The position numbers and the translations under genes were made by a program. Shown one piece after another: positions 1 to 6,567 of a stretch of 11,812 bases of DNA. Positions within the stretch are counted from its first letter, which is position 1; the number at the start of each line of letters is the position of its first letter. The notes under the pieces are model-generated. The model worked only from the letters and a program-made list of their open reading frames with translations, was not told where the DNA came from and did no database searches. Source of the stretch: an uncultured Alphaproteobacteria bacterium (lineage in GTDB: Bacteria > Pseudomonadota > Alphaproteobacteria > Reyranellales > Reyranellaceae); contig CAIYWM010000804.1 of the NCBI GenBank assembly GCA_903929895.1, forward strand, positions 1 to 11,812, given 5' to 3'.

Positions 1-233
1 CGACGGCCGGCATGAGCATCGACGAAGTCCCGACCATCCTCGACATCATCGCCGCCATCAAGAAGCGCGGCGACAAAACCATCCTGCTGGTCGAGCACAA
101 GATGGACGTTGTGCGCTCCCTGTCGGATCGTATCGTCGTGCTGCACCAGGGCAGGCTGGTCGCTGACGGTGAGCCCGCCGAGGTTATCAGCTCCGCCATC
201 GTGCGTGAGGCCTATCTCGGGGGCGCCGCATGA
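1..233 (+). CDS. livG: Branched-chain amino-acid type ABC transporter, ATP-binding protein LivG (3' end only)
   Basis: This is the last ~77 codons of an ABC ATPase whose start lies left of the window. The frame opens with P-T-A-G-M-S, the residues that follow the Walker B aspartate/glutamate (EPTAGMS) in LivG-type ATPases. It then shows the switch region LLVEHKMDVV, in which the H-loop histidine is present, and ends with the usual HAAT tail (GRLVADGEPAEVI...VREAYLGG). The family powers high-affinity import of branched-chain amino acids and related amides or carboxylates, acting as the LivG half of a LivG/LivF heterodimer on the inner face of the membrane. The stop codon overlaps the livF start (ATGA at 230-233), which implies translational coupling. 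Walker A and the signature motif lie outside the window, so integrity cannot be judged. Family assignment is secure; the substrate is unknown. Confidence 0.93.
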   Translation, partial: TAGMSIDEVPTILDIIAAIKKRGDKTILLVEHKMDVVRSLSDRIVVLHQGRLVADGEPAEVISSAIVREAYLGGAA

Positions 234-955
234 GTGGTTCGCTCCTCAGCCTGCGCGGCGTTCAGACGAACATCGGGCGCTATCACATCCTGCATGGCGT
301 CGAGTTCGACGTGGCCGAGGGCGGGCTCACGATGCTGCTCGGACGCAACGGGGCGGGGAAGACCACGACCCTGCGCACCATCATGGGCATGTGGCGCGCC
401 GCGGCTGGTGAAATCCGCTTCGACGGGCGCGACATCACCCACCTGCCGACGCCCGACATCGCCCGGCTGGGCATTGCCTATGTGCCGGAGAGCATGGCGA
501 TCTTCGCCGATCTCACGGTGCAGGAGAATCTCGTGCTGGCCGCGCGGTCGGGACCGCCGGACCAGAAGCGGCTCGACTGGATTTTCGCGCGCTTCGAGGC
601 GCTGAAGCGCTTCTGGACCCTGCCGGCGGGGCTGCTGTCGGGTGGCCAGAAGCAGATGCTGGCAGTGGCGCGCGCCATCATCGAGCCGCGCCGCCTGCTG
701 CTGATCGACGAGCCGACCAAGGGTCTGGCGCCGGCCATCATCGCCAACATGATCGATGCCTTCCGCGAGCTGAAGGACGGCGAGTCGACCCTGCTGGTGG
801 TGGAGCAGAACTTCGCTTTCGCCCGCCAGCTCGGCGACGCCGTCGCGGTGATGGACGACGGCAGGGTGGCGCACCAGGGAAGCATGGCGGCCTTCGCCGC
901 CGACTCCGCGCTGCAGCAACACCTGCTCGGCCTCGGCATGGATACGCATCAATGA
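230..955 (+). CDS. livF: Branched-chain amino-acid type ABC transporter, ATP-binding protein LivF
   Basis: A 241-residue ABC ATPase of normal LivF length. Visible motifs are Walker A GRNGAGKT (residues 38-45), the VPE segment in the Q-loop region (85-87), the signature LSGGQ (136-140), Walker B LLLIDE (156-161) followed by PTKGLAP, and a switch region VVEQN (190-194). Glu in the Q-loop and Gln in place of the H-loop His are usual for LivF and separate it from the LivG partner just upstream, which keeps the His. It should pair with LivG to hydrolyse ATP for the LivH/LivM permease. The start overlaps the livG stop and the stop overlaps the livH start (ATGA at 952-955), so the four genes look like one transcript. 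The presumed periplasmic binding-protein gene is not in the window; substrate identity is open. Confidence 0.95.
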   Translation: MSGSLLSLRGVQTNIGRYHILHGVEFDVAEGGLTMLLGRNGAGKTTTLRTIMGMWRAAAGEIRFDGRDITHLPTPDIARLGIAYVPESMAIFADLTVQENLVLAARSGPPDQKRLDWIFARFEALKRFWTLPAGLLSGGQKQMLAVARAIIEPRRLLLIDEPTKGLAPAIIANMIDAFRELKDGESTLLVVEQNFAFARQLGDAVAVMDDGRVAHQGSMAAFAADSALQQHLLGLGMDTHQ

Positions 956-1926
956 AACGCGACTGGCTTCCACTGCTGCTCATCCCGGCGCTGATGATCG
1001 GCGCTCTGCCGCTGATCGGCTCGCCGGCCAGCTGGGTGACGCTCACCGTCGCAGGGCTGGCGATGGGCCTGATGATCTTCATCATGGCCTCGGGTCTCAC
1101 GCTCACCTTCGGCCTGATGGACGTCCTGAACTTCGGACACGGCGCCTTCATCGCCGTGGGCGCCTTCGTGGCGGCCAGCGTCATGCTGGCGCTGGCGCCG
1201 TGGATGACCGCCGATTCCATCTGGCTCAACCTCGCGGCCATCGGGCCGGCCGTGCTGGCGGCGATGGTGGTGAGCGGCGTGCTGGGGCTCGGCTTCGAAC
1301 GTGTCATCGTGCGGCCGGTCTACGGCCAGCACCTGAAGCAGATCCTGGTGACGACCGGCGGCCTGATCGTGGCCGAACAGCTCCTGAAGGTGATCTGGGG
1401 ACCGGATCAGATCACGCTCAGCCGGCCGACGGCATTGCGCGGGGCCTTCCTGTTCGGCGACGTGGCGATCGAGAAGTATCGTGTGCTGGCGGTCGCGGTC
1501 GGGCTGGTCGTGTTCGCCGCCCTGGCGCTGACGCTGAACCGGACCCGGCTCGGCCTGCTGATCCGCGCCGGCGTCGAGAATGGCGAGATGGTCGAGGCGC
1601 TGGGCTATCGCATCCGCCGCCTTTTCGTCGGCGTCTTCGTCGTCGGCTCGGCGCTTGCCGGCCTCGGCGGCGCCATGTGGGGCCTCTACCAGGAGACGGT
1701 GACGGCAGCGATCGGCGCGCAGGTCGCCGTGCTGGTGTTCATCGTCATCATCATCGGCGGGCTGGGATCGGTGGGCGGCTGCTTCGTGGGCGCGCTGCTG
1801 GTCGGGCTGACGGCCAACTACATCGGCTTCCTCGCGCCCAAGGTGGCGTTGGGCTCCAACATCCTGCTGATGGCGCTGGTGCTGCTGTGGCGCCCGCAGG
1901 GCCTCTATCCCGTGGCGAAGAGGTAG
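952..1926 (+). CDS. livH: Branched-chain amino-acid type ABC transporter permease LivH
   Basis: A 324-residue, very hydrophobic inner-membrane permease, the usual length for LivH. The N-terminal half carries the family hallmark GLTLTFGLMDVLNFGHG ending near residue 64. The C-terminal part carries the conserved cytoplasmic loop GGLGSVGG near residues 267-275, where HAAT permeases contact the ATPases, and then GALLVGLTANYIGF. About eight hydrophobic segments are visible. It would form the translocation pore with LivM, using energy from LivG/LivF. The start overlaps the livF stop by ATGA; no strong Shine-Dalgarno is seen, so translation probably depends on coupling. livM begins 1-4 bases after its stop. 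No disruption is seen. The transported solute cannot be inferred, because LivH homologues also serve urea, amides and aromatic acids. Confidence 0.95.
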   Translation: MKRDWLPLLLIPALMIGALPLIGSPASWVTLTVAGLAMGLMIFIMASGLTLTFGLMDVLNFGHGAFIAVGAFVAASVMLALAPWMTADSIWLNLAAIGPAVLAAMVVSGVLGLGFERVIVRPVYGQHLKQILVTTGGLIVAEQLLKVIWGPDQITLSRPTALRGAFLFGDVAIEKYRVLAVAVGLVVFAALALTLNRTRLGLLIRAGVENGEMVEALGYRIRRLFVGVFVVGSALAGLGGAMWGLYQETVTAAIGAQVAVLVFIVIIIGGLGSVGGCFVGALLVGLTANYIGFLAPKVALGSNILLMALVLLWRPQGLYPVAKR

Positions 1927-1930
1927 CGTG

Positions 1931-2986
1931 ATGCTGCGCTCGATCCTGTCCGACGACCTGCCGCGCAGCCGCTGGCTGGCGCTGGCGCTGGTCGCCATCC
2001 TGGTCGGCCTCGCGGTGGCGCCCTTCCTGTTTCCGGGGGCGAAGTCGCTGAACGTCGCAGCCAAGATCTGCGTCTTCATCGTGCTGGCCGCCTCGTTCGA
2101 CCTGCTGCTGGGCTATACCGGCATCGTCTCCTTCGCCCACACGATGTTCTTCGGCATCGGCGCCTACGGCGTCGCCATTTCGCTCACGCGCATGGGGGCG
2201 GGGTGGGATGCGGTCGCCGTCGGCACCGTGGCCGGACTGGTCGTCGCCATCGTGCTGGCCGCGGTGATCGGCTTGTTCAGCCTCAGGGTGCGCACGATCT
2301 TCTTCGCCATGATCACCCTGGCGGTCGCCAGCGCCTTCGCGATCCTGGCCTCCCAGCTCTCTGATCTCACCGGCGGCGAAGACGGGTTGAACTACCGGCT
2401 GCCGGCGGTGCTGCGCAGCTCCTTCTCCTTCGGCGACACGCTGTTCGGCGTGCGGCTCAACGGGCGGCTGCTCGACTATTACCTTGTCTACACCGCGTCG
2501 CTGGTCCTGATCCTGGTCCTGCTGCGCATCGTGAACTCGCCGTTCGGCAGCGTATTGATGGCGATCCGCGAGAACCCGTTCCGCGCCGAGGCGATCGGCT
2601 ACCGCACCGTGGTCTACCGCACGATCGCGAGCTGCATCGCCGCCGCCACGGCGGCGCTGGCGGGCGCGCTGCTCGCCCTGTGGTCCAGCCAGACCAATCC
2701 CGACACGACGCTCAGCTTTGACATCATGGTCGACATCCTGCTGATGGTGGTGATCGGCGGCATGGGCACGATGTACGGCGCCGTCATCGGCGCAGTGCTG
2801 CTGGTGTTCGCCCAGAACTACCTGCAGGACCTGCTGGCCATTGCCAGCAAGGCGCTCGCCGGTGTGCCGCTGCTGGCCAACCTGTTCCATCCCGACCGCT
2901 GGCTGCTGTGGCTCGGTGTGGCCTTCATCCTCTGCGTCTATTTCTTCCCGGCGGGCATCGTCGGCCGCCTGCGCCAGAAGCGCTAA
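1931..2986 (+). CDS. livM: Branched-chain amino-acid type ABC transporter permease LivM
   Basis: A 351-residue membrane permease, the second pore subunit. The LivM hallmark DLLLGYTGIVSFAH begins near residue 57 and continues into MFFGIGAYG. The C-terminal coupling loop GGMGTMYGAVIGA lies near residues 275-287, and the protein ends in a basic tail (GRLRQKR). The start is either ATG at 1931 (chosen) or the adjacent in-frame GTG at 1928; the two differ by one residue. This is the last liv gene: 77 bp downstream, with no further gene on this strand, the first palindrome of the transposase unit begins. It acts with LivH, LivF and LivG in importing an amino acid or related solute across the inner membrane. 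Assignment is firm for family, unknown for substrate. Confidence 0.94.
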   Translation: MLRSILSDDLPRSRWLALALVAILVGLAVAPFLFPGAKSLNVAAKICVFIVLAASFDLLLGYTGIVSFAHTMFFGIGAYGVAISLTRMGAGWDAVAVGTVAGLVVAIVLAAVIGLFSLRVRTIFFAMITLAVASAFAILASQLSDLTGGEDGLNYRLPAVLRSSFSFGDTLFGVRLNGRLLDYYLVYTASLVLILVLLRIVNSPFGSVLMAIRENPFRAEAIGYRTVVYRTIASCIAAATAALAGALLALWSSQTNPDTTLSFDIMVDILLMVVIGGMGTMYGAVIGAVLLVFAQNYLQDLLAIASKALAGVPLLANLFHPDRWLLWLGVAFILCVYFFPAGIVGRLRQKR

Positions 2987-3035
2987 ACGGCGGCTGCAAT
3001 AGATGGCGCGCTCGCCCTGCATCGAGACGAGGTAG

Positions 3036-3058
3036 CGGAGAAGGCTTCCCGGTCTCCG
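3036..3058 (+). terminator. Weak hairpin 3' of livM
   Basis: CGGAGA (3036-3041) can pair with TCTCCG (3053-3058) across an 11-nt loop, 50 bp after the livM stop. There is no T-run, so it is not a classical intrinsic terminator. The much stronger palindrome at 3074-3093 lies just beyond and may be the real 3'-end structure. Nothing else is recognisable in 2987-3063. Confidence 0.2.
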
Positions 3059-3063
3059 ACTCA

Positions 3064-3097
3064 TTGCTGGGAGCGCGCCACTCCAGTGGCGCGTCAT
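3064..3097 (+). repeat. REP-like palindrome, left copy (GGAG-tagged)
   Basis: GGAG at 3070-3073 is followed immediately by arms CGCGCCACT (3074-3082) and AGTGGCGCG (3085-3093), which pair perfectly around a CC centre. The whole 34-bp stretch is identical to the reverse complement of 3659-3692. The transposase stop codon (TGA read on the minus strand, 3094-3096) lies inside this repeat. The hairpin could also act as a 3'-end stabiliser or terminator for the liv transcript. Confidence 0.85.
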
Positions 3098-3639
3098 CCT
3101 CGAAGTCGCGCACTGCCGTGGGGCCATAGATGATCGGCCTCGACGAGCCCGGCTTTCACGGGATTTTGGTCGATGTAGGTCACCGCTGCTGCAAAGTGAG
3201 CTTCATCCCGCACGAAGCGATCCCAATAGTCGGCCTGCCAAAATACGCCGCTACGATCGAGCCGCTTGTTCGCCTCCCGTGCCGTGAACCTCTTCCACGA
3301 ACTGACAATTGTGCCGAGCGAGTATCCCGATAGCACCGTGAATAGGACGTGCACGTGGTTGGGCATGACAGTCCAAGCGTGCAATCGGTATCGCGTGCCG
3401 TCAAAGGCCAGGAAGGCGTTCTCGACGATCTCTGCGATTTCCGCGGATCGCAACCAGCAGGCACCCCATCCACGATCGAGCATCTCATCTCGCAGGGATT
3501 CCGGTTGGGCGGCAGCGGCCAGCCTCACCAATGCTTTCTGTGGGAGGCTATCGGCAAGACGGTACGTCACGACCTGGATGACGTCCTGAGAGTCGAAGTG
3601 CGGAAGGTAGCCCCGGGAATGCCAGCCTTTGTGCTGCAT
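3094..3639 (-). CDS. REP-associated tyrosine transposase (RAYT, Y1/HUH family)
   Basis: A 181-residue single-strand-specific Y1 transposase of the IS200/IS605-related RAYT family, full length for the group. The N-terminus has the typical YLPHFDSQDVIQVVTYRLADSLP-like opening. The HUH metal-binding pair is H95-V-H97 within WTVMPNHVHVLF. The central SSWKRFTAREANK and FWQADYWDRFVRDEAHF blocks are RAYT signatures. The likely catalytic tyrosine is Y155 in TYIDQNP, followed by VKAGL. The family nicks and joins REP hairpins via a 5'-phosphotyrosine link, and REP copies with GGAG tags flank this gene as expected. The ATG at 3639 lies 19 bp inside the right palindrome; a modest CCGGA may serve as ribosome site. 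All key residues are present, so the enzyme may be active. It is transcribed in the same direction as the dioxygenase but separated from it by a palindrome. Confidence 0.93.
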   Translation of the reverse strand: MQHKGWHSRGYLPHFDSQDVIQVVTYRLADSLPQKALVRLAAAAQPESLRDEMLDRGWGACWLRSAEIAEIVENAFLAFDGTRYRLHAWTVMPNHVHVLFTVLSGYSLGTIVSSWKRFTAREANKRLDRSGVFWQADYWDRFVRDEAHFAAAVTYIDQNPVKAGLVEADHLWPHGSARLRG

Positions 3640-3658
3640 GTCCGGAGGCTAGCAGATC

Positions 3659-3692
3659 ATGACGCGCCACTGGAGTGGCGCGCTCCCAGCAA
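3659..3692 (-). repeat. REP-like palindrome, right copy (GGAG-tagged)
   Basis: Exact 34-bp inverted copy of 3064-3097. Read on the minus strand, GGAG (3686-3683) precedes the hairpin formed by 3682-3674 and 3671-3663. It stands between the dioxygenase stop (3712) and the transposase start (3639), so it may end the dioxygenase transcript or shield its 3' end. The GGAG tags of both copies face outward from the gene. Confidence 0.85.
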
Positions 3693-3711
3693 AGGCACAC
3701 GTGAGTGTGGT

Positions 3712-4785
3712 CTAGAGTTCGATCTGGCGGATGCCGCCGCGGGGGCGGCCGGCCTCGATCTCCTGCCACAGGACCTCGTGGCCGTGGGGCAGGGGACGGT
3801 TGTTGCGCATGGTGAGCCAGAGGCGCAGCAGCAGGCGGTCGTGGCCGGTCGCAGCGTCGTCCTCGAACGGCGTGCGGCCGTGATAGGTGACATGGCTGTT
3901 GATGAGCTGCAGGTCGCCGGGCTCGAGCGTCATCTCGAAGCAGAGTTCCTCGGCGGTCTTCATCAGCACGTCGATCGCCTCGCGCTGGGCGTCGGTGAGC
4001 TTCGGCACGCCGGGCGCCATCTGCGCCGCCTCGATGAAGGTCAGCGAATAGTGCGAGGTGAACTTGCCGTCGCGCAGGCCGAAGATCGGCAGCGGATAGG
4101 CGGTCTCGCGGGTCGTGGCCTCGCCGTCCTTCTGGGTGCCTTCCTCGCCAAACCGGCTGCGCCAGTAATCCTGGAACAGCAGTTCGAGCAGGTCGGGCCG
4201 GCGCTCCAGCATCGCGTTGTGGATGGCGGGCGTCGAGGCAAGCTTGCTGACGCCGCCGGCCCGCGCCTGGCGCACGCACAGCAGGGTCACGACGTCGGTG
4301 CGGTCGGTATGGAAGCGCAGCGCCCCGTTGGTCAGCGTGCGGGCGTAGGAGGAGAGGAAGGTGGAGCCCTTCTCGTCCTTGGTTTCGCCGTAGGTGCGAC
4401 CGACATGGGCGCCCTCGTCGCGGATGGCGCGCATCAGCTCGCCGCTGCGGTTCTGGAACACCGGCGTGCCGACATGCGTGCCGATGGCGAAGTAGAGACG
4501 ACGCAGATCTTCCTCATTGTAGCGGTCGACGGGGATGCCGCGCAGTTTCACGATGCCGCTGCCATTCTCCAGCTCGTCGGCGATGTCGTCGAACAGCTCG
4601 TCGAGAGTCGGCAGGTAGAAGTCTTCGCGCACGATATCCGACCATTGCATGCCGCGCAGGCCCTTGAGCGCGGCGTCGAGTTCGTCGACGTTGTCGGGCG
4701 TCAGGGTGCGAACCCAGCGCGTGGAGTCCTTGATGTCCTGGCCATGCCAGACGGAAGGTCCAGTGAGGGGGGTGCGGCTGCTCAT
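3712..4785 (-). CDS. TauD/TfdA-family Fe(II)/2-oxoglutarate-dependent dioxygenase
   Basis: A 357-residue protein with the double-stranded beta-helix dioxygenase fingerprint. The iron ligands are H159-x-D161 in LRFHTDRTDVV and H302 in YHGRTPFED. R317, 15 residues after the distal histidine (HDRLLLRLWL), is the probable 2-oxoglutarate carboxylate ligand. The family couples 2-oxoglutarate decarboxylation to hydroxylation of a small substrate in the cytoplasm. The protein is longer than taurine dioxygenase (about 280 aa) and has an N-terminal extension of some 75 residues before GSGIVKLRGIPVD, so taurine should not be assumed. ATG at 4785 was chosen; an in-frame TTG at 4830 would add 15 residues, but that stretch looks like promoter DNA. 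It lies 106 bp downstream of the GNAT gene on the same strand. Family is well supported; substrate unknown. Confidence 0.9.
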   Translation of the reverse strand: MSSRTPLTGPSVWHGQDIKDSTRWVRTLTPDNVDELDAALKGLRGMQWSDIVREDFYLPTLDELFDDIADELENGSGIVKLRGIPVDRYNEEDLRRLYFAIGTHVGTPVFQNRSGELMRAIRDEGAHVGRTYGETKDEKGSTFLSSYARTLTNGALRFHTDRTDVVTLLCVRQARAGGVSKLASTPAIHNAMLERRPDLLELLFQDYWRSRFGEEGTQKDGEATTRETAYPLPIFGLRDGKFTSHYSLTFIEAAQMAPGVPKLTDAQREAIDVLMKTAEELCFEMTLEPGDLQLINSHVTYHGRTPFEDDAATGHDRLLLRLWLTMRNNRPLPHGHEVLWQEIEAGRPRGGIRQIEL

Positions 4786-4792
4786 GCTTTTC

Positions 4793-4823
4793 AGACTAGC
4801 AGACCGTGACCCCGGTTGCTCAA
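4793..4823 (-). promoter_or_regulatory. Possible promoter of the dioxygenase gene
   Basis: On the minus strand TTGAGC (4823-4818) and GCTAGT (4800-4795) are separated by 17 bases. The second box resembles the GCTA-type -10 of alphaproteobacterial housekeeping promoters. A second TTGACA lies just upstream (4830-4825) but is spaced too far. A start site a few bases after 4794 would leave almost no leader before the ATG at 4785, and no Shine-Dalgarno is visible there. Pattern-based only. Confidence 0.3.
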
Positions 4824-4891
4824 CTGTCAATCGGTCGCGTCGTTGGCGCGCGGGCTGGGAAAATTCCGCTGGCCGTTGATCCGATGGCCGA

Positions 4892-5371
4892 TCAGGGGAG
4901 CGGCTTGCGCATGTTGATCGAGGTCGGATGGTCGAAGCCCGGATGGGCCTCGCGCGATGTCTCGCGATAGCCGAGCGCCTGGAACAGGCGCTGGTTGTCC
5001 GTGAGCACGACGCGCACGCCCAGGCGGACGCCGGAAAGGCCGCGACGGCGTGCCTCGGCCTCGACCGCCTCGATCAATCGCTTCGCGAGGCCCTGGCCGC
5101 GCGCCGACGGCAGCACGGAGAGACGGCCGAAATAGAGATCGCCCTCCTTCTCTTCCACGAGCACGCAGCCCACCATCTCGCCGTTCTGCTCCGCGACGAT
5201 CGCCCTGGCGCCCCTTTGAAGTTCGCTGGCGATGGTCGCGGCGGTTTCGCGAAAGGCGCCGGACTCCGGAACGAGCCTGCCGCGATACTGGGCGAACGAC
5301 GCCGCGATCACGGCGGCGATGGCCGCCGCATCGGCGGCGCTCCCAGGGCGCAGGACGAGGGTGTCGCTCAT
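4892..5371 (-). CDS. GNAT-family N-acetyltransferase
   Basis: A 159-residue GCN5-related acyltransferase of standard single-domain length. The acetyl-CoA pyrophosphate loop (motif A) is LSVLPSARGQGLAKRL around residues 84-99, with R91-G-Q-G-L-A. Motif B follows as LTDNQRLFQALGY (123-135), ending in the conserved aromatic of the family. The beta4 strand GEMVGCVLVEEKEGDLYFG comes before it. These enzymes move an acetyl group from acetyl-CoA to an amine on a small molecule or protein; the acceptor cannot be predicted. ATG at 5371 is preferred over an upstream in-frame ATG at 5431, because GAGAAAG stands just ahead of 5371 and the longer N-terminus would overlap the start of the divergent dehydrogenase gene. 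It may be co-transcribed with the dioxygenase downstream. A functional link is unproven. Confidence 0.88.
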   Translation of the reverse strand: MSDTLVLRPGSAADAAAIAAVIAASFAQYRGRLVPESGAFRETAATIASELQRGARAIVAEQNGEMVGCVLVEEKEGDLYFGRLSVLPSARGQGLAKRLIEAVEAEARRRGLSGVRLGVRVVLTDNQRLFQALGYRETSREAHPGFDHPTSINMRKPLP

Positions 5372-5417
5372 GCGCACTTTCTCGCGTAGGCTCCGCGCAA
5401 AATCGAGAGGAAAAAGT
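5372..5417. promoter_or_regulatory. 46-bp divergent intergenic region (GNAT / alcohol dehydrogenase)
   Basis: This short gap must hold the 5' signals of two divergent genes. On the plus strand TAGGCT (5387-5392) is a candidate -10 box for the dehydrogenase operon; no convincing -35 is seen, and any such element would lie inside the GNAT coding start. On the minus strand GAGAAAG serves as ribosome site for the GNAT gene. No operator dyad was recognised. Confidence 0.35.
5405..5410 (+). promoter_or_regulatory. Ribosome binding site of the Fe-alcohol dehydrogenase
   Basis: GAGAGG stands 7 bases before ATG 5418 and fixes that start over the longer open frame, which runs upstream to 5232 through the GNAT gene. 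Confidence 0.7.
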
Positions 5418-6566
5418 ATGGCCTTGATCACCTACCTGACCCGTATCCAGTTCGACTTCGGCGCGCTGAAGCTGCTCGAGCAGGAACTGCAGCTCATGGG
5501 CATGCGCCGCCCGCTGATCGTCACCGACAAGGGGGTCATCGCGGCCGGCCTGTGGGCCAAGGTCAAGGAGCAGCTGCCCGGCAACATGCCGATCACGATC
5601 TATGACGAGACGCCGGAGAACCCGACCGAGGCGGCCATGCGCGACGCGCTCAAGATCTACAAGGAGGAGGGCTGCGACGGCATCATCGCCATCGGCGGCG
5701 GCTCGCCGATGGATCTGGCCAAGGCCGTCGCACTGATGGCGACGCATCCCGGCCCGTCACTGCAGGCCTACTCGTTCGTCGAGGGCGGGGCGGGCAAGAT
5801 CACCGCGGCGGTGGCGCCCATGGTCGCGATCCCGACCACCTCCGGCACCGGCAGCGAAGTGAGTCGCGGCGGCGTCATCATCATGGATTCGGGCCGCAAG
5901 CTCGCCATCGGCAGTCCCTACCTGATCCCGCGCCTGGCGCTGATCGATCCGGAACTGACGATGAGCCTGCCGCCGCATCTCACGGCCGGCACCGGCATGG
6001 ACGCCCTCACGCACAACATCGAATGCTACCTCGCCAACGTCTTCAATCCGCCGGCTGACTCCATCGCGCTCGATGGGCTGGAGAAGGCGTGGAAGTACGT
6101 CGAGCGCGCGACGAAGGACGGGCAGGATCGCGAGGCGCGCTACAACATGGCGGTCGCCGCCATGGAGGGCGCCATGGTGTTCCAGAAGGGGCTGGGTGCC
6201 GTGCACGCGCTCTCGCACCCGACCGGCGGCCTCAAGGGCTATCGCCTCCACCACGGCACGCTGAATGCGATCTATCTTCCCGCGGTGCTGCGCTTCAACG
6301 AGCCGGCGGTGGGCGACAAGTTCAAGCGCGTGGCGCAGGTGATGGGCCTGCCTGAAAGCGAAGCCAGTGCCGACGGCGTGGCCAATGCGGTGTCGGCGCT
6401 CAACGAGCGGCTGGGCATTCCGAAGCGCCTCGGCGCGGCGGGGCTGGCGCAGGACACGATCGAGAAGATCGCCGAGGGCGCGATGGGCGACCATTGCCAT
6501 CTCTCGACGCCGCGCCAGCCGACCAAGGCGCAGTATATCGACCTGATCGAACAATCGTGGGGCTGA
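5418..6566 (+). CDS. Iron-containing (group III) alcohol dehydrogenase
   Basis: A 382-residue enzyme, the normal length for group III metal-dependent alcohol dehydrogenases. The NAD-binding loop GGGSPMD is at residues 93-99 and IPTTSGTGSEVS is at 138-149. The metal ligands line up with those of FucO: D195 and H199 in GMDALTHNIECY, H263 in VHALSHPTG, and H279 in YRLHHGTLNA. The family interconverts primary alcohols and aldehydes, or reduces related keto compounds, with NAD(P)(H) in the cytoplasm. The real substrate is not evident; lactaldehyde, 1,3-propanediol and maleylacetate enzymes all belong to this fold. The start is set by GAGAGG at 5405-5410. The next gene, a short-chain dehydrogenase, begins 1 bp after the stop, so the two are almost certainly co-translated and may act on successive or shared intermediates. 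No defect seen. Confidence 0.94.
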   Translation: MALITYLTRIQFDFGALKLLEQELQLMGMRRPLIVTDKGVIAAGLWAKVKEQLPGNMPITIYDETPENPTEAAMRDALKIYKEEGCDGIIAIGGGSPMDLAKAVALMATHPGPSLQAYSFVEGGAGKITAAVAPMVAIPTTSGTGSEVSRGGVIIMDSGRKLAIGSPYLIPRLALIDPELTMSLPPHLTAGTGMDALTHNIECYLANVFNPPADSIALDGLEKAWKYVERATKDGQDREARYNMAVAAMEGAMVFQKGLGAVHALSHPTGGLKGYRLHHGTLNAIYLPAVLRFNEPAVGDKFKRVAQVMGLPESEASADGVANAVSALNERLGIPKRLGAAGLAQDTIEKIAEGAMGDHCHLSTPRQPTKAQYIDLIEQSWG

Positions 6567-6567
6567 C

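Larger units (their letters stand above)
3064..3692 (-). mobile_element. REPtron-like unit: RAYT gene between inverted REP palindromes
   Basis: A 629-bp unit in which a complete REP-associated tyrosine transposase gene (3094-3639, minus) lies between two identical 34-bp sequences in opposite orientation (3064-3097 and 3659-3692). Each repeat contains a GGAG tetranucleotide followed directly by a perfect palindrome. A G(T/G)AG tetranucleotide at the foot of a hairpin is the known recognition layout for REP/RAYT pairs. The outer edges lie 77 bp from the livM stop and 19 bp from the dioxygenase stop, so the unit sits in the gap between two convergent genes and interrupts neither. No target duplication was identified; HUH enzymes do not make them. 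That it is a domesticated or formerly mobile locus is inference from known RAYT biology. Confidence 0.8.

Noticed and set aside
485..820. LivF with Glu in the Q-loop region and Gln at the H-loop position
   Set aside because: Looks like missing catalytic residues, but both are usual in LivF-type ATPases; the LivG partner keeps the His.
949..3127. Long open frames on the minus strand opposite livH and livM (about 376 and 458 codons)
   Set aside because: They are antisense shadows in GC-rich DNA: compositions rich in His, Gln, Arg and Asp with no domain, while the plus strand encodes clear permeases.
3064..3692. CRISPR or toxin-antitoxin interpretation of the palindromes
   Set aside because: Only two copies in opposite orientation with a transposase between them; no regular spacing and no partner gene.
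3712..4785. Naming the dioxygenase tauD (taurine dioxygenase)
   Set aside because: The protein is about 75 residues longer than TauD and shares only the fold and ligand residues, so a substrate name is not supported.
3349..4809. 486-codon plus-strand open frame opposite the transposase and dioxygenase
   Set aside because: It crosses a palindrome and two genes with intact catalytic motifs on the other strand; no domain or ribosome site supports it.
5418..6566. Naming the Fe-ADH fucO or maleylacetate reductase
   Set aside because: The metal ligands fit the whole group III family; no neighbouring fucose or chloroaromatic pathway gene is present.
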